NCBI GenBank assembly: GCA_037951165.1
Contig: JBBDHG010000009.1
Location: 6,227,001 to 6,291,000, forward strand
Length of the DNA: 64,000 nucleotides
Direction of reading: 5' to 3'
From: Lophius americanus
Taxonomy: Eukaryota; Chordata; Actinopteri; Lophiiformes; Lophiidae
The position numbers and the translations under genes are program-made. Below, piece after piece: positions 24,478 through 36,549 of the stretch. Within the stretch, counting starts at the first letter, position 1. Every line of letters starts with the position of its first letter. The notes below the pieces were generated by a model that ran no database searches, was not told the DNA's origin, and saw nothing but the letters and a program-made list of their open reading frames with translations.

Positions 24478-24735
24478 GCATCGTTGGCTCAGTTGGTATG
24501 GCGGTAGTCTACTTATGTGAAGATCGGTGGTTTTGTTTTGTTTCAACATGTCAAATTATCCTTGAGCAAGATACTGAACCACAAATTGCTCCCAATGGCT
24601 GTTCCATTGGTGTGTGAAAGATGGCAGTCGCTGTCATCCCTCTATGAATGTTTGTGTGAATGGACAAATGCTGGCTTATGTTGTAAAGCGCAGGATAAAA
24701 AAAATCTTTATGAATACAGACCATTCACCATCAAA
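24478..24735 (+). repeat. tRNA-headed SINE
   Basis: The head carries an A-box-like GTTGGCTCAGTTGGTATGG and an eroded B box in GATCGGTGGTTTTG. The body phrase TCCTTGAGCAAGATACTGAACC, then TGCTCCCAATGG, and the tail TTGTAAAGCGCAG are those of common percomorph SINEs. This retroposon would be transcribed by RNA polymerase III from the head; the B box is too damaged to expect activity. Confidence 0.85.
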
Positions 24736-25554
24736 ACGGATAGGGTTTGAAGGCCTGTTACATGTCAATAACCTGTATGGAAAGAGTTTGCGCTATAATT
24801 ATCAGTGTGCACTTGTGATTTGCTCACAACCCCATGAAGAAAAAAAAGGGTTACCTGTGATGCTCCTGCCTGAAAGGTGTCTACTGAGAAGAAGCCACAC
24901 ATAAAGTGGCATTTAGTGCTTTAATATAAAACTTTACATTTTCCAAAATATAATCTGCTTTAATACTTTGGAAGTTACTGTCTGAAATGAAAACCAATAA
25001 TTACTATTGCAGGAGAGCCAACCAAAACAAACATTATTTTGGAGGAAAAGAAATTCCCTCAGTAGTGTACAGTATATCTGTTCAGGATAACAGATTGGCT
25101 TTTTCATAGAAATATTGGCACCTAAACTAGTTTCAGGAACAGGGTCACTCTGCTTTAAAATCTTACACACTGTTCCAAATCACACCTGTCAACATCGCCA
25201 GAAAACAGACACTTACTTTCAACATCTTAGTTACACCTGTCAACAATGTTCTGTCTGTTGCTACTTCAAATGAAGATAAAGAAGAATGTGCAATGATATG
25301 ATATGTGTGAAAGCTCTATTAGATTGTAAACAAAACTGAGAAAGAGGAGTTCTGCATCATGACTCGATAGCACTTCCGTGCTGGAGACCAAGTGTCTCAA
25401 CAACACATGCAGATAGTTTAGTGACTACAGGATACAAAACCAGCTTGATGAGTTATAAATAACCGTGAAATCAATCTTTTCTTTCTTTGTCTTTTCTGCA
25501 TGGCTCTTATATTACTTTCTTTTAATGTTAATTTAAAAACATTATGTGTGTCAA
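24736..25554. other. Unassigned 0.8 kb
   Basis: No feature recognised. Confidence 0.4.
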
Positions 25555-25652
25555 TCAGGGTCCAACCCGCCTCTTGCCCAATGTTAGCTGGGATAGGTTC
25601 CAGCCCCCGTAACCCTTAACAGGGTAAGCGGTTACAGATAATGAATGAATGG
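25555..25652 (+). repeat. RTE-like LINE/SINE 3' tail
   Basis: CCGCCTCTTGCCCAATG, then AGCTGGGATAGGTTCCAGCC, then GGGTAAGCGGTTACAG and ATGAATGAATGG: the common vertebrate retroposon tail ending in a short tetranucleotide repeat. The same tail ends the SINEs at 51.4 and 52.8 kb. Confidence 0.8.
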
Positions 25653-28134
25653 TCAATCAGAAAACTTTGAGGAAAAATATTTTTATGATCTTATTTTGAA
25701 ATCTCTTATCAGATGAAGTCAATGAAGTCAACATATTAAAATATGTATTTATGATAAAATGGCATATTTTCATGATTAAATAACCTGTTGCGCGTACATC
25801 AGGAGAACTTTCTCAGTGTATCCCTGAAGTGAGATACAAATACATACGAAGGCAATCTATAAATTGTTGACATAAGGAAAATATTTTAAGATTCTATTAT
25901 TCACAATTATTTCGTAAAATGTATCATATTTTATGTAAAACGTAAATGTAAAGAGAGTCCAAATGCTTAAACTTTGATAAGTCTATCCCATGTGTCCGTA
26001 AACTCTCAGCTCCAATCACCGACATTTAGAAATCAATTCCATGTCTCTCCAGTTGTACTGTTCATCATAAATTCTTTGTTAAATACATATAGCCGTGTTC
26101 ACTTCTTCATGATGATTTGAAATGGTATAATTTTTCACATTTAAATAAAAAGCTTTACATTTGCATAATTTGTGCAAATTTCTTTCTTATGGACTCTTCC
26201 ATTATCCTATGAGTTGGCATATTTATTGTTGCAAAAATAAGGAATAAGCATAGTAGGTCTGATAAATTTTACATTATGTTTAATTACACAGTAATTATGT
26301 ATATTTGTATTTGGTCACACAACAAAATCATACATATATTTTTATTAATACTCTGCTGCATAATAATGTCTGAGATTCAAATGGACAACTGTTTTGTTGT
26401 CTATGGATGAATAAATTCAGCGAGCAACCTACTGATGATTTTCTCTTTTTCCCAAGAACATGTATTTTTACAAGTATTGCTTGGATAATCTTGGTGTATG
26501 CATTTTTAACACCGGCACTTTTCTCCGCCGAGTACTCGCTCATCGTTACCATTTGTTACTAAACAATAAGTACTCATTGTCAGCTCAGATGTGGCACAGT
26601 TTTCTGATATCCTTCTAACTTAACACTGAGACAAAAGGCATTGAATATTAGCTCTGAGAGCCATTTTACGGTTGGGTATTCCTATGAAATGCACATAGGG
26701 ATTTATTATTGTGCACTCCCTTTTCAAAAAAGGACAGTGGAAGTTCTGTGTTGTCATGCTTTGTGGCTTAACATATCTAAGCTTAAAAAACTTGAAAAAA
26801 AAAGTTAGTTTAAGTAATGGCATTTGTGATGATAATTAGATTTATATTAGATCCGTGAGTTCCACGATCAATGGATGGATGTTTACAGCAGTGTTGAGAT
26901 GCAGATACTCAGCTGAATTGAATATCCAGCGCGCAAAATGTAATGTACATTTAATGAATATCAACCAAATACAATATTTAAATACCCATGCAAAAAAAAC
27001 CTAACCCCCTCCTGTGACATGCCGCCAAAAACATTCACCCACACAGGCACACATACACACTCATTATTGTACAGGCGGCCAATCTGTTTAGTGTCCGACA
27101 GCTTGCAGCTCTCCACACTTCTCCTCTCTACACCGATTACATTTTTACATCGGCTTGGTTCTGCGTCAGCCTATAAGAACTTATTCAGCCGAGGAAATTG
27201 GAGAACTTTGCTCATTCCAAGTTATAGCTTGAACTCCCACAGCTTATACCATGAAGATTTTCTTACACTGGATCAACTCCTTCCATCTTGGTAGTAAATC
27301 ATCCTGAGGATTATGGAGCACTTTCAAAAGAATATAGTCACAAGTATGCTAGAATGCTGTGTTGGATGACCAACATATTTTCATTAATACTCAGCTCATC
27401 ATATATATGAAGTGTATATACTGAAGATTATATTCTGCATCTGTTGATAAACATCCATTCCTTTTCTGTAAAAGTGTGAAATCATGACTTAAGATACTCT
27501 TTCTTTAACAGCACAGTTTTTTTTTAGCTTTGTTCTTACGCCTTCTTTCTTTTCAATACACTGTAATATGGGCATATGTTGTAATCTTGTACATTAACAT
27601 ACAACGAACAGTGATAGCCAAATCCTCGATTGGAAATCATCTTGTCCGGTGCTTCTCAGAGAAAGCCCTACTCCACGAGGCAGTGGCATCTCCACCTTAG
27701 GCAATTTTCTTAGCGCTCCACATGAGAGACCTCCTTAATATTGTAAACATTTTACATTTTGTGTATGTCAACATTGAACATTTCACTGAGTATGCAGATG
27801 CAAAATGATTTATTGGGCTCAGCAAAATCCCTGGTGAACCCATGGAGACTGACAATGATAAGAGAGAAAGAGATAAAAATGGGGGCAGAATAATATTTAT
27901 TATCTGTTCCAACGTTAAGAATTTAATTAATATTCCGAAAAAGTAAAAACATATTAAGATAGTGCCCTCCAGAATTGCTACTGCCTTAGAAAAAAAAAAC
28001 AGCAAAATGAGGTGGAAAAATGTGTTAATTGTCTATAAAGATAGTCTGTAATCCTTTTTATTCACAAATATTATAAATAACATCTGACTCAAGTAACAAT
28101 ATTAAAAAGAAATTGTATAAAATATTATTTATTT
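25653..28134. other. Unassigned 2.5 kb
   Basis: Very AT-rich. No gene or repeat family recognised; the short frames are unsupported. Confidence 0.4.
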
Positions 28135-28770
28135 TGTGATCTCTGAACCATCCTTGCGTTGATTTGAGATATACTTCAGCTCATTAACCCGGTGAAAGGT
28201 CCAATCAAGGCTCTCTTTAAGGTTCCTGGAAGAGGCAGTTAGGTTTTCATCAATATTCTACTGGTGTTTGATGGAGCCCTTAAAACCATTTATTTAATTG
28301 AGATATCCAGGACCATTCGATGAAAAACGACACCACAGCATCAGAGGGGCTTTTCTGTATGGCATCTTTTCTTGATTCGCCACACACATCTACAAAGTTT
28401 GTTGTCAAAAGCTCTACTTTAGCTTCAAATGACCTATGATTCTTGTTCAATTGAAAGTCTCAGTGTTGTTTAACAGCCTTAAGAAGCTTTACGTTGTGTG
28501 TTAATGACAGGATAGGCTTTATTCCAGCTTCCAAGATCCAACTGCATCTGCCATTATGTAATCTTCGGAGAGTCTTTAACCACGAATTCTCCTCCTAGCT
28601 AATTTTTAACATATCCATTCTCTTTAAACTTAGTTATTAATCTAACTGTTGAAATTGACAGTTTTTTAACTATTGAGATATTTTCTTGTATACACTGCCA
28701 TATTTGTGAATTTCTACAGCATTTCTTGGCACATCATTGCTGTGTTCAGGTGACACAGAAGTTAGCAATA
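28135..28770 (-). pseudogene. Decayed Tc1-like transposase
   Basis: Read on the minus strand, the sequence follows the order of a Tc1-like transposase gene. There is an N-terminal helix-turn-helix part with a KISQ-like start and a KFKENG-like segment, then VKDSP(R/K)IT, then LQ-QLDLGSW, then a stretch matching the SDETKVEL region, then the ATGCTGTGGTGTCG phrase of the MLWGC block, and a DENL-like segment followed by FH. Numerous indels and stops mean no single frame covers it. No terminal inverted repeats are seen at 28.1 or 28.8 kb. The identification rests on nucleotide-level resemblance to remembered Tc1 consensus, so it is firm for the superfamily and weak for the subfamily. Confidence 0.65.
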
Positions 28771-29164
28771 ACTACTTAGGTGCTTTAGTGCTTTAACAAG
28801 GATAAGACTCTTAGAAGATCAAATGCTTGTCAAGGGGCACCCAGTCCCTGCCAGCAAAGCACATTTAAAGCCTTTATTACCCTGATACACTCTAGAGAAA
28901 TAATGAGAAACACCTTCCTGTAATGTTACTTTACAATGTTTGAAAGCACGGCTGGTTTGCATTAAACACAACAGTTAACTACTATATGTGAAAAACGATA
29001 TGTCTCAAACTTGCACATCCTATTTAATAATAGTCAAATTTGGACTTTTCATTAATAATATGATGGAAATAACTGGGATTATTATTAATAACAGGATTAT
29101 GTGCTGCATAATCTAATAATAATCTGTCCTTTATTTACCACATATTACACAGTACATACATACA
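28771..29164. other. Unassigned 0.4 kb
   Basis: No feature recognised. Confidence 0.4.
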
Positions 29165-29302
29165 CGGCGGACTCTGTGAAGCAGCCGGGGGGCTGAGGGT
29201 TCAGGGTATTGCTCAAGGACCCACAGCGTGTTGCGTCAGGGGCTGGGCTCAAGACCTGGTCTCCTGGTTGAGGGACGACGGCATACCCACTGAGCTAAAG
29301 TG
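29165..29302 (-). repeat. tRNA-headed SINE, minus strand
   Basis: On the minus strand the head reads TTTAGCTCAGTGGGTATGCC (A-box-like), then CCAGGTCTTGAGCCC (B-box-like), followed by the body phrase GTGGGTCCTTGAGCAATACC. It is a short copy that ends near 29165. Confidence 0.75.
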
Positions 29303-31139
29303 TTTCAGTGCCAGTTGATCATATCATTTAAGTGCATTAACTTAACAATTACAAGCAAGTTGGAGACAAAACCTCACTACTGCATTCTGTTTTGAAGCAG
29401 AAAAAAGTACCTAACTTAAAAAGGTTTAACTACCCAGTTAAATCTCTCATTGTACTAACCTAATTAATTAATACTTTCTAAATATAGAATAATGTCAATG
29501 TCAATGTAATACTTTAAATGCATTTTTTAAAGTCTGATTACTTTTACCCCAAAAATAATAGTGAAAATAAAATATGGAACATGACGTCTGCAGAAGTATT
29601 CAACCCCTTTCACTTGGGCTAACCAACTCTAATTTAAGTCCACAGTGTTACATTGAGGAATAAAATAATTACTTTGGTCTATTGTAGTGTATTAAAAAGG
29701 AACTAAATAGAAGATTGAGCACAGGATATTTTTTTAGAAACTAAAAATCTCCGTTCCTTACTTCCATTGTTCTGTTGTCTTACAGAAAAATACTGAAGTG
29801 AAACCATATTACTCACATTTCTTCTTTCTATATTTATTTGCAATTGATTTGAGGTAACCCAAAAAGTAATAGAAAGTAATTGCTTTCCTTCAAGCATCAC
29901 CATGACCTTGAAGAATGAGAATCTACACAAAGATATTATAATTTGTTACACATTGTGGTTATACATCACATGTGTTTATGCAACTAATATTTTCACTGGT
30001 TCTTAAACCTCCTGAACATCATAGCAGCTCTACACAGCAGTACCATTATGTAACACCTTTTATACTGCATGTAAGTAGGAGAGAGCGCAGTTTGATAATC
30101 ATTTAACTGACACACACAAAGAACTCATCAGTTCACAGTAACTGAGTCGAGTAAGAGGTATGAGTGTCGGGAAGCTCCAGTGCTCTTTTTTTGAACGCCA
30201 TTTTCCCCAACCAGTTCAATCTCCATTCTGCAGATACAGTACACGCTCAGACTGAACAGTGCTGGCAAAGTCTGAAGGACTCTATTGTATTACCCTCTTC
30301 ATTATTTTGTACTGGTTTGTGTGTCCCTCCTCTTCTTCACAAACACACATACCCACACAAATTTGCACTGCTTCACCAAATAAGCAGACATGGTCTCTAT
30401 CTGCTTGAATAGGTTATTCTGCAACCAACTCACACCATTACATCTCTGCTGTTTATTTATTTAATGTTTCAGTTACAGACTACAGAAAAGGTTAATGTCT
30501 TTCTTTCAACTTTGACTGTTAATCAACATATTATATACTGTAGTACCATCTGTGTGATGTTTCCACCGCCGACATGATTTCAGGATCTGATTACACTAAG
30601 ACTCTTCTGCAGCGCAACCACTTAAGAAACATCCACGAAAGCAGGACAACAAATGAATGGTGCACTCGTATAGCCGGACTATGTTGTTATTATGGTATTA
30701 TATTGTTACTGGACCAACTGAACCACTGAAAAACGGACGGATTTTTAATTTTTTTTAGAGTCAGAGTAATTTATATTGATGAATGTAATATTCTTTTGTA
30801 AGTTTACCCTCATGATTTGGTAAAAACATTAGCCAATATATTTGTATTGCAACAGAAAAGATTAATTTTGTTCCGAATTATTATGATAAATTATGATAAA
30901 TGACGGCAGATTCTGGCTCACTTAACTTTGTCTCACCCGATTCCTTCTAAACGTAAGCGTACACGAACGCGCGGATACTTTCTCTTCAATTGCATGACGC
31001 TTACTGAGAGCGAGCGCTAGGGAGGCTGACCTGAGATCCATTTGTTTTCCGCTTGGGGCGCACAAAGGAAGCCCACACGGGAATCTTCTTCTACTTTATT
31101 TTAAATGCTGTGGAACAACAAATATTACCAATTTGCAAT
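29303..31139. other. Unassigned 1.8 kb
   Basis: No gene recognised. The phrase GCAGAAGTATTCAACCCCTT at 29591 resembles one end of a Tc1-like inverted repeat, but no partner end was found. The sequence at 30900-31080 is mildly CpG-enriched. Confidence 0.4.
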
Positions 31140-31297
31140 GCTCTCTGGGATATTCCAAAAGCTGCCTCGTGGTAAAATTTCATGCAAATCCTTCCTGTAT
31201 TATTTCTGTGATCTTGTGGATTACCTATAAAAAACAAACAAATAAACAGCCAAATACACAGGAGTGAAACATAACCTTTTTGGCGGCGGCAATACAA
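31140..31297 (-). repeat. Dispersed repeat end, minus copy of the 10764 type
   Basis: It contains AAAACAAACAAATAAACAG, then GAGTGAAACATAACC and TTGGCGGCGGCAATA, the reverse complement of the ACCTCCGCC...GAGGTTATG end seen at 10764. Confidence 0.7.
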
Positions 31298-31363
31298 CCA
31301 AATTACCAGTTTGGGGAATATTAAAGAAGTAACACAAAGTAGACTAGACTTTGGAAACGTTAT

Positions 31364-31438
31364 GATAATGTCCATACAGATAATGTCCATACAGATAATG
31401 TCCATACAGATAATGTCCATACAGATAATGTCCATACA
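31364..31438. repeat. Five-copy 15-bp tandem repeat
   Basis: The unit GATAATGTCCATACA is repeated exactly five times, starting at 31364, 31379, 31394, 31409 and 31424. On the minus strand it encodes a repeating MDIIC pentapeptide purely as a by-product. Confidence 0.97.
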
Positions 31439-31630
31439 GGCCGCCCCTTCCTAAACACAGACTACATGCCTGCTTAGGACATCATAGTTGGGTGGGAACC
31501 AGGGGAAAATGCGTTTGCCTGCTCCGATAGAGTGAGAGGGGAAGAGTATGCAGGAGAGAGGCATTGAAAGCGTGTTAGACAGAGAGAGAAATAGAGCGCC
31601 CACAAGATAGTGAGAGATGCAAAGCTTCAC

Positions 31631-32804
31631 GGTCGGTGTATGTTATGGTATTTTGTATTTTTTGTTTCAGAAACAAATATTAAAAAACGAAAAACGATTT
31701 TTCATTTGTGGTACAAGAATCAAAAACGAAAAACAACGCATTTTTCCTTTTCAAGATCAAATACAGTTGAGGGAAATTCAAAAAATGGCGTGATTTTCAT
31801 TTTCTACTTTGATTTGAAAAAATAAATAATCAACAAAAGACAGAAACGAAATACGGGTTTGTTTTTCATTTTCTGAGACCAGATGTGGTCGTTTACAATC
31901 GCACCAATGAGGGCGGGGCTCCTGTTCATATCGTCGCAAATAGGAATACATTAGCATATCTGGTATCAGATTAATATTTATTATACCCGCTAATACACAC
32001 ACCGATCAGCCATAACCACACAACAAGTCACTGATCCATTTAATTACCCACTGAAGCCTAAAGCAATTGTTTTCCAGGCTTACTAGTAAAATGTCATTCA
32101 TATTGCTGGACAAATCCCATCTCATTTTATGACGGTCCATGTCACCATTCTGCAGCATGAGAAATGTGCATCTGCAGTCTGGCGTCACCTCTGCCTGTGA
32201 TCTTAATTATAACTACCTAAACCACTGGTGTCTCATTATCTCCAGCATGGATCCTGCAGTAGGTGTGTCGGTAGTCTGCATGTACACCAAAACCATAAAT
32301 TGTCTGATATGACGCAGTACAGCAAAATCAATCAGTTAATATGGGATACGTGATCACATTTGGGAAATTACATCAGTTTTCAGCTGTATGGAATATAAAT
32401 CAATCAACCACAAAATTAAAACCGCTAATTGCTGTTATTGTTGTGGCTCTGTCTCAGCTGCTTGAACCTCAATTTCAGGTTTAAAATACATAATAAAAAT
32501 AAATTGATGATTGACAACATTCAATGAGCCGCCTTCATTCCCTCATAAACGACCACATCCAGCCTCAGAAAACAAAAAAACAAACCATTTCTACAGTTCT
32601 TCCCCAATGTGATTTATATTTTTTACACTCAAAATTAAAACCATTTTACAAATTTCGCCCACCCCTATTTGGTCTTGAAGGAAACATCTTTTTTTTTTTT
32701 TTTTTTAACTCTTGTATCTCAGAACGAAAAAATGTATCACTTCTTTTTTGTTTTTCAATATTTGTTTCTGAGACGAAATACAAAATATAAAACATACACT
32801 GACC
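31631..32804. mobile_element. Unclassified transposon with long AT-rich TIRs (1.17 kb)
   Basis: The left end GGTCGGTGTATGTTATGG and the right end read in reverse, GGTCAGTGTATGTTTTAT, open inverted repeats. They continue through TTTTGTATTT, then CAGAAACAAATATT(A/G)AAAAAC, for roughly 70-90 bp with small indels. The interior repeats AACGAAATAC and TTTTCATTTTCTGAGACCAGA-like phrases. There is no transposase. No clean target duplication was found, so the superfamily is undecided. Confidence 0.75.
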
Positions 32805-35469
32805 CTTAACAAGCAGGTATGTTAAAATAAAGTCTAAAAGTTCAATTCCTTGCTTCATTCACTCTAGGGTCCATGACAGCACTAGGTAGAGAGAGGAGAG
32901 AATGTGCCACAACTTGACCTGGAAATTAATTCATTCATTAATTTTCTGTAACTGCTAAAAGTGGACATCCAATGAAGCTGATTTTTAGTTAACAGTTTTT
33001 CTTCACTCTGCATTCATCTTTGATGAACAGGAGCATCAAATTGACCAGAGGGTATCGGTGGGCATTTCGTTCGTATCAAATTGAGAAGAGAATACTATGT
33101 AACGCCCTAACGTACATTGTTTTACTTTGAGCTAGTTCAATTCAATTCTAGATTAGAGGTCTCAGGCGCTCTGTGTTCAATCATGGCCATAGATGAAACA
33201 CTCATTTGGTTTTTGGTCACCTGATTCATTCTGAGTGCTGCATACGGCATCCTTGAATTTAGAGGGAAAAGGTCTTGTAACCCAGACTCACAAATGGTAT
33301 TGTAACAAGATGACCAACATGTTATAATTGATATTCAGCCTTTAGACACACTCTTTTAAAGTCTACACAGCTGACCTATTCTAATGGGCCTGGCGCTCTG
33401 GGGAGGATGTAGTGGATTTGTTTTTATTTTACATGCATCATGTAGGGGTACTAAAACACTTTTTTACAAAGCGGTATGATTAGACACTCTCAGCCTATAA
33501 AGCACATTCTGTGAAAATGTGAGTCAGTTTAAATTCCCTCTATAAAGAAAAAAGGGTTAAAATGCACTCAGTTGATATTACCTAAATGGTCTATTCATGA
33601 TCATCCTTATTTAATTATGCGGGTGCTATATTGATTTGTTTCAGCTCAAGTTTAGGAGAAGAGAGAGGCTGTGTGGTTTTTGTTGACAGATTTCTATTAG
33701 CAGAGTGGAGCTCATTCTCCACAGCTTACTTGAGCTTGACAGCTATATGTCTGCATGCTATATTTTATCTGCAGAACAGCTGAACTTAGTCAATCAAGAC
33801 TTTAAGGTCTTTGGATTATTATAAGAACTTTGAATTTATCTTCAAGCGGAGTGGCAAATAGATGAGGACCATGTTTGATGAGGACCGAATCAGGACAGGA
33901 AAACAAAGATATACATGCGCTGAAAAGGATGAGCCAGAAATAAAGTAACTCCCACTATTTACAAATTTTTTTAATATTTACTTTAGAAAGTTCATGTCGC
34001 AGACTCTCAACATCAAGTGGTCATAGGGAGTGTTAATGGCTTTCACAAGTAAACTGCTGAGAAAACCTTAGCTGAGGGCGGGAAACAATAGAAAAATAAT
34101 TTGTTGGTGGATGAGACAGTAGAGCAGTTGAATTTGCTACTTGGTCTAATTAGTCTAAATTTGTGATTTGTGGTTCAAAACCACAACACTTTCCCAGCAT
34201 TCACCTTTCTTAAGCTACTGTCTAGTGACTTATGGAGTTATTGATCAAGATATTAAAACAGACAAAATCAAAAAGACATTGGAAAGGTCTAAAATACCTA
34301 AGTGCACAGCTTGAGACCTACTTCTCATCCTGACATGTCCAAGCTCGGATAAGCCATTATCTGGACAACCTGAAATCCATTACCAGCAATGATGGAATTG
34401 ATTTCTCATGGGGACAACAGATGGACAGTTACATAGATGGCAAATGATGAGGGGGACAAAGCATCATGGGAAATGGTTATGGCCCCTATTCCCCACAGTC
34501 AGATACTGTGCTAGTCGCATTGAAACCTACAGATGAATTCAACATTGGCAGAGGTGTCGTTTCGATCAAAGCTGGATTCGTCAAATAACTTTAGAGACCG
34601 AGGTTTACATTTGCAAAATTAAAGTTCATCAAAAAGTTAGGAATAAAATGAGTGAAAAACCTCAGGTTTGACAACAATAAGCTTGCTTCTATTCTTATTC
34701 AAAGCAATATAATTTTTCCTTAGTAAATGTACGCCATTGTAATATCGGGCAAGCAGATAAAACATCTTTCATAATGATTTATGACAGCATCGCCGGATGA
34801 AACAGTGTTTTAATTGACTAAAACAGAAATATAAGAGTCTTCTCAGGTTTTCATATGTTTTTATAAGTCTAGGGCGGAGAGTTATGGTACAATTTTAAAA
34901 AAGAGACATTTTGAAACAAGGCAATATCTTAACAATAAAGTTGTGTCAGGCTGCTAAGGTTATACAAATGAAAGAAAACTTTTTATATAAAAAACTATTT
35001 AAAGAATGTAAAATAAAAGACTTCAAACACATTAGAATAAACCGTATCATCAGCCGAACAGATTTTTACTGTGAAATCTTGGTTAGTGTCGGAGGCACAG
35101 GGAAGAAAAGAAAAGAAAAGGCTGCGCATACTTTTTGGAGGACATGTGTGGCACTTGGTTCTACAGGATGTACTGTCTATTTTCAAAGATTGTTCCTTCA
35201 TGGCTAAATAATATCAGCAACTGAACACTGGTGATTAAAACATTTCATCCCTAATTCGTGAGATACAGCCCTTCACAACAACTGTCTAAGTGTCCAAACC
35301 ATCCAAATGACCGTCAAACATTGTGTCATATTATAGGTTTGAGTTTTGTATGGTCCACATACTACTCTTTAATGTGCACCAGCCCCAAACCAAGCAACCA
35401 TTGTTATTGCATAATGGTTCTTTGCCAGTTAACACTACAATGGCTCTCTGCTGGTTTGGCATTAATTTA
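32805..35469. other. Unassigned 2.7 kb
   Basis: No gene recognised. A weak fragment of the TTTTCTGTAACTGC... SINE-tail type may be present at 32930-32970. The open frame at 34911-35207 has no motif. Confidence 0.4.
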
Positions 35470-35845
<376 letters not shown>

Positions 35846-35925
35846 TCTTTCCACTTCTGTCATCAGCAAGCCAAATAGAAGTAAAGTCAGTAGCACAAAT
35901 AAGACAAAGAAAAAGTATAATATAT

Positions 35926-35963
35926 CTAACTAGAAGAAGCCCTCTAGTGCTTCTTCTAGTTAG
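35926..35963. repeat. Perfect 15-bp hairpin, 8-nt loop
   Basis: CTAACTAGAAGAAGC at 35926-35940 pairs exactly with GCTTCTTCTAGTTAG at 35949-35963. Confidence 0.95.
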
Positions 35964-36236
35964 CAAACCTGCTCCAAGGCCCAGCATTACCCAAGGTAGA
36001 CATTATTGTGATTAGAATCAATTAGGTCACTTAATTAAAAAATAATTTCATGCAGATTTGTTCATTAATTTGTGAGTGTATTTCAGCATATTAATCCATT
36101 AGTGTTTCTTGCTAACAAATGTGATAATTACTGTAAGACACATAGAGTACCCTTTAAAAATGGCTGCTATGGTACTCTGCAGCGGCTTTAATCAAACATT
36201 GTTATCATATGATACCGATTTAAGACTAAACATGAA

Positions 36237-36355
36237 GCTCACGGCCATTCCAGCCAGAATATTACCAAACACTTCCATTCTTCAATGCCAAGCAGTATAG
36301 GGTCTGGCCAGTACTTGAACGGGAAACCACCTGGTAATATCAGGTGCTGTTAGAT
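36237..36355 (+). pseudogene. Degenerate 5S rRNA gene, copy 1
   Basis: The 119-bp segment follows vertebrate 5S rRNA from end to end. It opens with GCTCACGGCCATTCCA, passes TGCCAAGCAGTATAGGGTC (internal control region, with insertions), TGGCCAGTACTTGAACGGG and AAACCACCTGGTAATATC, and ends AGGTGCTGTTAG. The middle third (the usual ACGCCCGATCTCGTC part) is heavily mutated. A T-run terminator is not clean (CTGTCTTTCTC). It is not expected to give functional 5S rRNA. Confidence 0.88.
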
Positions 36356-36425
36356 CCCAAAATCTGTCTTTCTCGCCGGTAATCACAACAACAATGGCAA
36401 TTCATATGTATTGCATTTAATCCTA

Positions 36426-36544
36426 GCTCATAGCCATTCCAACCCGTTTATGACTAAACTTTTCTGTTCTTGGAAGACAAGCAACGTCGGGCCTGGTTCA
36501 GGCTTTGGAAAGGAAACTGCCTGGTAATCCCAGAAACTGTCAGC
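36426..36544 (+). pseudogene. Degenerate 5S rRNA gene, copy 2
   Basis: This second 119-bp 5S-like segment starts exactly 189 bp after copy 1. It opens GCTCATAGCCATTCC. Its 3' half is better preserved: TTGGAAGACAAGCA, then GTCGGGCCTGGTTCAGGC, TTTGGAAAGGAAACTGCCTGG, ending CTGTCAGC followed by a T6 run that matches a polymerase III terminator. The tandem spacing suggests a relic of a 5S rDNA array with a spacer of about 70 bp, rather than two independent retroposed copies. Confidence 0.88.
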
Positions 36545-36549
36545 TTTTT

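Noticed and set aside
24478..24560. tRNA gene
   Set aside because: A-box-like sequence is present, but the B box is eroded and the downstream body is that of a SINE; no cloverleaf could be folded by eye.
31091..31435. 114-codon frame with MDIIC repeats (-)
   Set aside because: Product of the 15-bp tandem repeat; not a gene.
31364..31438. CRISPR-like array
   Set aside because: Units are directly adjacent with no spacers, in a eukaryotic context.
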